This document shows positions 58,299-64,000 of a DNA stretch of 64,000 nt, one piece after another (position 1 is the stretch's first letter; every line of letters begins with the position of its first letter). The position numbers and the translations under genes are program-made. The notes under the pieces are model-generated. The model had not been told where the DNA came from. It made no database searches and was given only the letters and a program-made list of their open reading frames with translations. This stretch comes from Anderseniella sp. (GTDB taxonomy: Bacteria; Pseudomonadota; Alphaproteobacteria; Rhizobiales; Aestuariivirgaceae): positions 558,001 to 622,000 of the forward strand of contig JANQOK010000008.1 in NCBI GenBank assembly GCA_028289645.1. The letters are read 5' to 3'.

Positions 58299-58918
58299 CT
58301 TTGCGACATGGCCTCCAGCAGCACCTCCCTGGTTGCCGACAGGTGCCGGCGCAGCGCCTGTTCACAGGCACCGGCATTGCCGGCAGCAAATTCCGCCGTG
58401 ATTTGCTCATGATCCTGCAACCAGCGCGGCGTATGCGCCTTGAGACTGTCATAACCCTTGGCATGGACACGGCACAGATTGCGCAGTTCGCCGATCAGGC
58501 GCAAATGGCGCGGCTTTCCAGCCGGCCGGTAAAGCGCTTCGTGGAATGCACTGTCGCCACTACTCCAGTCAGCCCTGCCCGCCTCCAGCGAGGAACGGCG
58601 CAGTTGATACTGGACGTCATCGATATGCTCAGCCGATGCACGACCCACGGCCACACGAACACAATTGCATTCCAGCATGATGCGCAGTTCGAACACCTCT
58701 TCGATTTCTTCCGGCGACAGGCTGACCACCCAGGCGCCGCGGTTGGGCCGGATGGTTACCAGACGTTCGCCAGCCAGCGATGCCAGTGCGTCCCTGACCG
58801 GGATACGGCTGGCCCCGAAGCGCTCGGCAATAGCAGCCTGGTGCAGCTCCGAGCCAGGCTGCAGCGCCCCGTTCAGTATGTCGTTGCGCAGCGCGTCGGC
58901 GATTGCGGTGTCGGTCAT
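58295..58918 (-). CDS. GntR-family regulator with FCD domain
   Basis: A 207-residue protein. Winged helix: IADALRNDILNGALQPGSELHQAAIAERFGASRIPVRDALASLAGERLV. FCD domain: EVFELRIMLECNCVRVAVG, FHEALYRPAGKPRHLRLI and a terminal HLSATREVLLEAM. Metal-ligand His/Asp residues typical of FCD are in part present (H near FHEAL). It is divergent from OsmC with a perfect palindrome between them, so it probably controls the OsmC-racemase-sulfotransferase unit. Confidence 0.92.
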   Translation of the reverse strand: MTDTAIADALRNDILNGALQPGSELHQAAIAERFGASRIPVRDALASLAGERLVTIRPNRGAWVVSLSPEEIEEVFELRIMLECNCVRVAVGRASAEHIDDVQYQLRRSSLEAGRADWSSGDSAFHEALYRPAGKPRHLRLIGELRNLCRVHAKGYDSLKAHTPRWLQDHEQITAEFAAGNAGACEQALRRHLSATREVLLEAMSQS

Positions 58919-58965
58919 GATTTTCCCTTGAAAACAGCCGGTCGATCCACTAGCAGGTTATGTAT

Positions 58966-58979
58966 ATATGTATACATAT
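58966..58979. promoter_or_regulatory. GntR/FadR-type palindrome ATATGTATACATAT
   Basis: A perfect 14-bp palindrome with the TGTATACA core typical of FCD-type GntR sites. It lies between the GntR and OsmC genes and ends 10 bp before the OsmC start codon. Confidence 0.78.
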
Positions 58980-58989
58980 GGAGTCAATC

Positions 58990-59460
58990 ATGGCCAGCAA
59001 CCACACCTATACCAGCCGCATCGAATGGACCGGCAACACCGGCGACGGCACCAGGACCTATAAGGGGTATGACAGGACCTGGGACATCGCGGTGCCCGGA
59101 AAACCGGTCATCCATTGCTCAAACGACCCGCTGCTGGGTGGTGATCCTTCCCTGATGAACCCGGAAGACCTGCTGATTTCAGCCCTGTCGGCGTGCCACA
59201 TGCTGTGGTACCTGCACTTGGCCTGCAACGCCAAAATCACCGTGCTCAGCTACCACGACGAGCCCATCGCCCAGGGTGAAAACCATGCCGACGGATCGGG
59301 CCGCTTCCTCTCTGCCACCCTGCGACCGCACATAACCGTTGAAGCCGGCTGCGACCTTGTGCGGGCACGCGCCATTCACAAAGACATCCACAATTTCTGT
59401 TTCATTGCCCGCTCGGTGAATTTCCCGGTTAGCTGCGAACCGATGATAACAGCGGATTGA
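58990..59460 (+). CDS. OsmC-family peroxiredoxin-like protein
   Basis: A 156-residue protein from the ATG at 58990 (GGAG spaced 6 bp; in-frame starts upstream overlap the operator). NPEDLLISALSACHMLWYLHLACNAKI carries the first reactive Cys in the SACH context, and KDIHNFCFIARSVNFPVSCEPMI the second in CFIARS. In OsmC these two Cys reduce organic hydroperoxides. It heads a plus-strand unit with the racemase-superfamily and sulfotransferase-like genes. Confidence 0.92.
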   Translation: MASNHTYTSRIEWTGNTGDGTRTYKGYDRTWDIAVPGKPVIHCSNDPLLGGDPSLMNPEDLLISALSACHMLWYLHLACNAKITVLSYHDEPIAQGENHADGSGRFLSATLRPHITVEAGCDLVRARAIHKDIHNFCFIARSVNFPVSCEPMITAD

Positions 59461-59559
59461 CTGCCCCGGTGACAGGTACAATGACCATTGCCGTAAAAAC
59501 CATTGCAATTCGAAGTCGGTCTGCGCGACGTTTGCGGAATAGAGATTTGGCAGAGGGTC

Positions 59560-60402
59560 ATGGCGATGGCGGATTACCAGAAACCGGCACACTGGGCAGT
59601 GCCTGCAAACAAGCTCTTCAAGTACCAGGTCGGGTTTACCTGCCCGCCGCATGACTTCGATGCCGCGCCGTCTGACTTTCTCCGCATGTGCCCCGAAACA
59701 GTTGGCGTGCACGGGCGCATGCTGCATGTACCCGACTACACGCACCGGCTGGAGCAACGCAAACAGAACTTCGACCTCCTGGAAGAGTTCGTCCTGTGCA
59801 TGGCCAACAACGGCGCAGATGTGTGTGGCCAGGTTGGGTCGAACTGGGTGCACGCCAGCGGTCTGGGCGTTGAAGGTATTCGCCGGCATTGCGAGATGCT
59901 CAGCGACAGGTATCAGACCCCGTTCCATATGGCCGGCTACGCCATGGTCGAAGCCCTCAGGGACCGGAACGTGGAAAAGGTGGCGCTCAATGCCGCCTAT
60001 CATCACCCGTCCTGGTGGCAGGGCACAGTCGGGTTTCTCAAGGAAGCCGGGTTCGACGTGCTGTGGGCCGGCAACTTTCACGACCAGGGCTGGTTCGCCA
60101 CGCAACAGGAAATAAATGACTGCATCTGGTGCTTCGACGGCGCGCTGGCAAAGAAGAGCTTCGCTTATGTGGCCGACAAGGCCCCAAACGCTGACGCCTA
60201 CCTGATCAACGGCATGTGTAACTTTCGCCGCGATCACGATCAGCTGGCACAGCGCCCGGTGCATCTTGAGATCGAGCTCGAGGACATGCTGGGCAAGCCG
60301 ATGATCAGCCACGACAACGCGCTGTACTGGCGCATGTTCAAAAGCCTGGGCGTTGCACCGGTCACCAGGCAGGGCTCCCTGCTGTCGTCTCTGAAAGGAT
60401 AA
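59560..60402 (+). CDS. Asp/Glu racemase superfamily protein, variant maleate isomerase-like
   Basis: A 280-residue protein (ATG at 59560 with AGAGGG upstream; the next Met two codons later is an alternative). HGRMLHVPDYTHRLEQRKQN aligns with the superfamily start and MVEALRDRNVEKVALNAAYH with the PY/A mid motif. The place of the first catalytic Cys is DVCGQVGSNWVHASG, with Gly/Val where CTSG is expected; the second Cys could be in INGMCNFRRDHDQ. GKPMISHDNALYWRMFKSLG matches the C-terminal SNQA block. A changed catalytic site suggests a different reaction. Next gene starts 4 bp later. Confidence 0.8.
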   Translation: MAMADYQKPAHWAVPANKLFKYQVGFTCPPHDFDAAPSDFLRMCPETVGVHGRMLHVPDYTHRLEQRKQNFDLLEEFVLCMANNGADVCGQVGSNWVHASGLGVEGIRRHCEMLSDRYQTPFHMAGYAMVEALRDRNVEKVALNAAYHHPSWWQGTVGFLKEAGFDVLWAGNFHDQGWFATQQEINDCIWCFDGALAKKSFAYVADKAPNADAYLINGMCNFRRDHDQLAQRPVHLEIELEDMLGKPMISHDNALYWRMFKSLGVAPVTRQGSLLSSLKG

Positions 60403-60406
60403 TGCG

Positions 60407-61147
60407 ATGAACAAGATCGTCGCCCTGTGGGCGGTGCCGCGCTCTACATCAACTGCGTTTGAATGGATGATGCGCCAGCGCGGCGACATGACGTGCTTCC
60501 ACGAGCCCTACGGCGAAGCCTGGTACCAGGGAGAACAGCCGCTGTGGCCCCGGCTCACCCAGGACAGCCTCCGCACCCCGGGCCTGACGCTCGACAGCGT
60601 GCATCGCTCGCTGCTCGAGGCGGCCGGCGCCGGACCGGTGTTCATAAAGGACTTCCCGCACTATATCGATCACATCTGGAACGAGGCGTTCCTGTCTAAT
60701 TTCACCCATTCATTCCTGATCCGCGACCCGGCCAAGACGATAACTTCCATCCACGCCAAGTGGCCGGACTTTCACGAGAAGGAAGTCGGCTTTGCCGAAC
60801 AGCATCAGCTTTTCGATGTCTTGACTGAAATGAATGGCACGGCTCCGCCGGTGATCGACAGTGATGATCTCCTGGAAGACCCTGAACGGCTGGTCAAGCT
60901 GTGGTGTGATGCAGTCGACATACCCTTCATTGCCGAGGCATTGAGCTGGGAACCCGGCGCGCGCGATGAGGTGAGCTGGTGGGACGGCGGGTCATTCCAC
61001 GCCAACCTGCGCAATTCCGATGGCCTGAAACCACAACCACGCACCGAATACATAGAAATTGAAGAAGCCCCGAAACGGGTCCGCGACGTGCATGCGCGCG
61101 CTGTGAAACACTACCGGCACCTGCACTCACACCGGATATGTCCATAA
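60407..61147 (+). CDS. Sulfotransferase-like protein
   Basis: A 246-residue protein. IVALWAVPRSTSTAFEWMMRQRG (residues 4-26) is a sulfotransferase/P-loop-like PAPS loop; FLIRDPAKTITSIHAKWPD matches the 3'-phosphate RxP...S motif. FHEPYG and LWCDAVDIPF follow. Homologues are labelled sulfotransferase-like or of unknown substrate. It is 4 bp after the racemase-superfamily gene, so they are cotranscribed with OsmC. Confidence 0.82.
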   Translation: MNKIVALWAVPRSTSTAFEWMMRQRGDMTCFHEPYGEAWYQGEQPLWPRLTQDSLRTPGLTLDSVHRSLLEAAGAGPVFIKDFPHYIDHIWNEAFLSNFTHSFLIRDPAKTITSIHAKWPDFHEKEVGFAEQHQLFDVLTEMNGTAPPVIDSDDLLEDPERLVKLWCDAVDIPFIAEALSWEPGARDEVSWWDGGSFHANLRNSDGLKPQPRTEYIEIEEAPKRVRDVHARAVKHYRHLHSHRICP

Positions 61148-61162
61148 ACCGGCTTCAGGACA

Positions 61163-62080
61163 CTAGATTGATGGAATGATGAAGTCAGGCACGATGCCGG
61201 TCGTTTTCACCAGATCATCAATGTCGAGATCTTTCACCAGGCCGTGACCGGTCACAAGCACGGTGCGCCAACCTGCCGCCGCACCGCCCAGAATATCGGT
61301 GTGAAGACTATCGCCGATCATGGCGATTCGGCGCGCATCGATGGCCGGTTCAAGACGGCTTGCCACTTCTGCAAATGCATTGCCGAACGGTTTGCCGTAA
61401 AACACCGGCTCAACTTCAAGCATGTCGGCGACCTCATGCGCATAGGCGCCCGGCTCCAGCGAAAGGCCGCCTTCCCGGGGAGCAACAATGTCCGGATTTC
61501 CCACCAGCACTGGCCGCGGCTGCCGGGCCAATGCTGCAGTGAGCATGGATTGCAACTCAGGCGTCCAGTCCTGGCTGGAGAGCAGAATGAAGCCGTCACT
61601 GTAGTCAAAACCGTCCATGGCATTATCGAGGCTGTGGCAGCGGCCGGGCAACTCATCGACATGCGACTGAATGGGTGCCGCGACACCCCACCTCATTTCG
61701 CCGTCGAAGCTGCGCAATCCGCCTGCGAGCACCTCGCGGCTGCTGACAATCTCGCGCGGCTCAAACTGAAATCCAAGCTGCGCATACTTGAGCACGAGCT
61801 TTCCCAGAGGCACCGTGGCGGCGTTGGTCAGGACAATAAGTTGCTTGTCCGCATCACGCAGTGCTTCGATGCACCTGCCAGCTCCGGCAATTGGTGTTTC
61901 ACCAACGTTCAGGACGCCGAATGAATCGAACACAAACGCATCGAACTCGTCCTTCAGATCCCCGAGGCTTGCCGCAAAAACAGACTGCTTGGGAAATGTG
62001 GCGTTCGGCAACCTGGGCCGCACCGCCTCATAGCGGTCAATTGCCCAGGAAGCGGAGATGACGTTTTCGGCAGCAGACAA
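61163..62080 (-). CDS. HAD-superfamily phosphatase, NagD/pNPPase-like (TIGR01459 type)
   Basis: A 305-residue phosphatase. The nucleophile region is DAFVFDSFGVLNVGETPIAGA: the usual DxDGxL is DSFGVL, an unusual variant, with the Asp of VFDSF as nucleophile. VLTNAATVPLGKLVLKYAQLGF is motif II, GKPFGNAFAEVASRL motif III and MIGDSLHTDILGGAAAGWRTVLV motif IV. It dephosphorylates a sugar- or nucleotide-phosphate. It is the last gene of the transporter operon and lies 19 bp after the EEP gene. Confidence 0.88.
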   Translation of the reverse strand: MSAAENVISASWAIDRYEAVRPRLPNATFPKQSVFAASLGDLKDEFDAFVFDSFGVLNVGETPIAGAGRCIEALRDADKQLIVLTNAATVPLGKLVLKYAQLGFQFEPREIVSSREVLAGGLRSFDGEMRWGVAAPIQSHVDELPGRCHSLDNAMDGFDYSDGFILLSSQDWTPELQSMLTAALARQPRPVLVGNPDIVAPREGGLSLEPGAYAHEVADMLEVEPVFYGKPFGNAFAEVASRLEPAIDARRIAMIGDSLHTDILGGAAAGWRTVLVTGHGLVKDLDIDDLVKTTGIVPDFIIPSI

Positions 62081-62098
62081 AATTGTCCCGATCTCCTG

Positions 62099-62962
62099 TC
62101 AGACTGTGTCCGCGATGCTCAACATCAGCGGCTGATGGTCGGAGGCGTTGGTTTCAGTATCGACGTAAACGGCCTCAACTGCGCGTGATGCAGCACCGGC
62201 AACGAAGAAGAAATCGCGGCAGTGCGGCCCCTGCGGCCATTGCACAGTGTCATGCACGCCACAAGTCGGCTTATGTGACCGCTCTGAATGGCAAATCCGC
62301 CAGGCATCCTGAAAGCAGACCGCACCGTCTTCGGCTGGCGCCAGCATGGCGGCATATTCAGGCGATTCCACCTCGATATTGAAGTCACCGCAAATGACGC
62401 AGCTCTCCGGCCGGTCAAGAAACCGGTAACTGCCGCTGTCGTCATAATCCGGCGGATTGCGCGCATGCGCCGATGCCTGCAGATGCAGTTCCCGCAGCCG
62501 TTCAATCTGTGCCAGGCGCTGTGCCAGCGAATGAAATTCCAGATGAGTGTTCATGATCCGCAGCGAACCGCTGCCGGTTGCGACGGTCACCTCACTGACC
62601 TGCCGCGGCATCTGGCGCACGCCCGCCTGCACCGGCTGCGGCAGCGCGTGGTGAAACACCGAAACAACCGGCAAGCGGCTCAGGGTGACATTGCCATACT
62701 GCCATCGCGGCGTTGAGCCGGCACCCGCCGCGTCGATGGCAATGCCAAAGATCACCTCGTGGCGGGGAAACAGGCACGCCAGTTCGGCAACCTGATCCGC
62801 GGCGGTGTCGGCGTCGAACAGGGGCAGGTTGCGGGAAACTTCCTGCAGGCAGATGACGTCGGGATCGCCCATGCGTGAGATGACCTCCGCAATGCGCGGC
62901 AGAGACACAATCCCGTCCGCGCCCTTGCCGTTCTGGATGTTCCAGGAGGCAATCGAGGTCAT
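62099..62962 (-). CDS. Endonuclease/exonuclease/phosphatase-family protein
   Basis: A 287-residue EEP enzyme from the ATG at 62962. IASWNIQNGKGAD holds the N-terminal Asn, VICLQEVSRNLPLFD the catalytic Glu, NTHLEFHSLAQRLAQIERLREL the His-containing motif, VICGDFNIEVESPEY the GDFN block and DHQPLMLSI the terminal SDH-like motif. In ABC operons such proteins act as phosphodiesterases or phosphatases on the imported substrate. Its start overlaps the stop of the permease gene by 4 bp. Confidence 0.9.
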   Translation of the reverse strand: MTSIASWNIQNGKGADGIVSLPRIAEVISRMGDPDVICLQEVSRNLPLFDADTAADQVAELACLFPRHEVIFGIAIDAAGAGSTPRWQYGNVTLSRLPVVSVFHHALPQPVQAGVRQMPRQVSEVTVATGSGSLRIMNTHLEFHSLAQRLAQIERLRELHLQASAHARNPPDYDDSGSYRFLDRPESCVICGDFNIEVESPEYAAMLAPAEDGAVCFQDAWRICHSERSHKPTCGVHDTVQWPQGPHCRDFFFVAGAASRAVEAVYVDTETNASDHQPLMLSIADTV

Positions 62963-63789
62963 TTGATACCCGCATACATGAACGACTGAACAAACTGCCG
63001 CTGGAACAGCAGGAAGGCGATCAGCAGCGGCGCAACCGACAGCAAGGTGGCGGCTGAAACAATTGACCAGTCGACACCGGATTCCGGCGCGCCGAAAATG
63101 CCAAGCCCGACCGTCAATGGGCGGGTTTCGACCGAATTGGTGATAACCAGCGGCCACAGGAAATTGTTCCAGTGGTGACTGATGGACACCAGCCCGAAGG
63201 CCAGATAGGTGGGCCGGGCCAGCGGCACATAGACCCGCATCAGGATGCCGAACAGGCCGCAACCTTCCAGCCGGGCGGCATCTTCCAGCTCCTTCGGCGT
63301 CGACTTGAAAGCCTGCCGGAGCAGGAAAATGCCGAACGCACTGGCCATGTAAGGCAGGCCGATGCCGGTGATGGTGTCGACGAAACCCAGCTTGGCCAGG
63401 GTGGAATAGTTTTCGACGATCAGGATTTCCGGCGTGATCATCAGCTGAACCAGAACCAGCCCGAACGCCACATTGCTGCCGAAGAACTGAAAACGCGCAA
63501 ACGCGTAGGCGGCAAGCGTGCCCACCACCATCTGGGCCGCCAGCAGCATTGTTACCAGCAGGAACGTATTGATGCCGTAGCGCAGGAACGGCGCCTGCGA
63601 CAGTGCCTCACGGAAATTGTCCAGCGTCAGCGGCGCGAAAAGGTCAAAGTTCGTCGAATATTCGGTTGGATGAAACGCCGCCCAAAAGGCATATAGCAAC
63701 GGCGATATCCACAGAATAGCCAATACCCAGGCTCCAACGATCTCCAGGACTTCCGTGTAGCTTCGGCTTTTCTGCGGAGCTGGGTTCAT
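62959..63789 (-). CDS. Carbohydrate ABC transporter permease (MalG/UgpE type)
   Basis: A 276-residue permease with six hydrophobic segments. EAA loop: YMASAFGIFLLRQAFKSTPKELEDAARLEGCG with the conserved E/AxxDG-like core. The C-terminus is FQRQFVQSFMYAGIK, typical of UgpE (RFVQGLTAGAVKG-like). It forms a channel with the upstream permease that runs off the window edge; with the phosphatase genes downstream it suggests uptake of a phosphorylated or phosphodiester sugar. Confidence 0.93.
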   Translation of the reverse strand: MNPAPQKSRSYTEVLEIVGAWVLAILWISPLLYAFWAAFHPTEYSTNFDLFAPLTLDNFREALSQAPFLRYGINTFLLVTMLLAAQMVVGTLAAYAFARFQFFGSNVAFGLVLVQLMITPEILIVENYSTLAKLGFVDTITGIGLPYMASAFGIFLLRQAFKSTPKELEDAARLEGCGLFGILMRVYVPLARPTYLAFGLVSISHHWNNFLWPLVITNSVETRPLTVGLGIFGAPESGVDWSIVSAATLLSVAPLLIAFLLFQRQFVQSFMYAGIK

Positions 63790-64000
63790 CGGTAGTGTAT
63801 CCGCCGGTCAAGCACGAAGAACTGCGCCAGCGCCATGACTGCCAGCAGGCCGAGCAACACCACGGTCAACGTGGCGGCATAGTTGGTGTCGAAATAGGAA
63901 AACGCATTTTCGAAAATGTAATACAGCAGCAGGTTGCTGGCATTGTCCGGCCCGCCCTTGGTCAGCACGAACAGATGGTCGACGAGCTTGAATGAATTCA
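63786..64000 (-). CDS. Carbohydrate ABC transporter permease (MalF/UgpA type), partial
   Basis: Only the C-terminus is in the window; the 5' end lies beyond 64000. The visible part is NSFKLVDHLFVLTKGGPDNA, matching the UgpA loop before the last helices, then LLLYYIFENAFSYFDTNYAATLTVVLLGLLAVMALAQFFVLD and RRIHYR. Its stop overlaps the next permease start by 4 bp. The ATPase and binding protein of this importer must lie to the right. Confidence 0.92.
   Translation of the reverse strand, partial: NSFKLVDHLFVLTKGGPDNASNLLLYYIFENAFSYFDTNYAATLTVVLLGLLAVMALAQFFVLDRRIHYR

Noticed and set aside
59179-60489. Minus-strand open frame of 436 codons
   Set aside because: Antisense to the OsmC, racemase-superfamily and sulfotransferase-like genes, which have motifs and short intergenic spacing.

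Overview
The window looks like chromosome of an alphaproteobacterium, probably a Hyphomicrobiales- or Rhodobacterales-like marine or soil heterotroph. I estimate GC at about 60% by eye. The lineage call rests on four things: a GcrA-family regulator, a GTTC-N7-GTTC SOS-type box, AT-rich Zur-type palindromes, and many small transporter/LysR/TetR catabolic cassettes. No rRNA, tRNA, CRISPR array, insertion sequence or integrase was recognised. About 80 protein genes can be supported, with several clear operators and three mosaic repeat loci.

Left end (1-3.4 kb): a phage-like regulatory module. It holds a GcrA-like protein, a LexA/CI-type S24 repressor and two clusters of the same ATAGG/CCTAT operator, one on each side of the repressor gene. 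A ribbon-helix-helix-like gene coupled to a conserved hypothetical follows. From 3.1 to 9.4 kb come three mosaic palindromic repeat loci, an acidic outer-membrane protein, an Rrf2-AhpD pair with its own operator, a sulfotransferase, an agmatinase-family enzyme and a MOSC protein.

9.4-17.7 kb: an eight-gene minus-strand operon for nucleoside uptake and salvage (nitroreductase, PfkB kinase, nucleoside hydrolase, 2-oxoglutarate/Fe(II) oxygenase, BMP-type binding protein, ABC ATPase, two permeases). 17.8-23.2 kb is ordinary accessory content: two acetyltransferases, a LysE exporter, a class II aldolase, AzlCD facing a CGNR regulator, and a membrane protein.

23.7-30.0 kb: a zinc-starvation island. 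One perfect and one near-perfect Zur-like palindrome face four transcription units: a COG0523 (CobW-like) metallochaperone with a second-type cysteinyl-tRNA synthetase; a small unknown ORF with a flavoprotein ending in a Cys-rich tail and an Acr3/BASS-type transporter; a glutaredoxin-MauE fusion; and a frameshifted AraC remnant. This is the best candidate here for an under-described system. Next to it is a pair of small genes, one with a zinc ribbon, behind an SOS-type box.

31-49.7 kb: DJ-1/GlxA proteins, a zinc-less alcohol dehydrogenase-type reductase, a YeeE/YedE sulfur transporter behind an FNR/FixK-type box, a Rieske oxygenase facing a LysR regulator, tandem GT8 glycosyltransferases, RsgA with an odd leader region, a TetR-VOC-DUF1428-P450 operon with a perfect 15-bp-arm operator, a PACE exporter facing LysR, an Asp/Glu racemase-superfamily enzyme with a TrpF-like protein, and a membrane fatty-acid/sterol hydroxylase facing LysR.

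49.8-64 kb: a hydrolase, a second ureohydrolase with a changed metal motif, a TetR-YciI-Tag operon, a second TetR, an ammonium transporter followed by a 54-residue membrane peptide, LysR/EamA and GntR/OsmC divergent pairs, a variant racemase-superfamily protein with a sulfotransferase-like protein, and at the right edge a phosphatase/EEP/ABC-permease operon that runs off the window.
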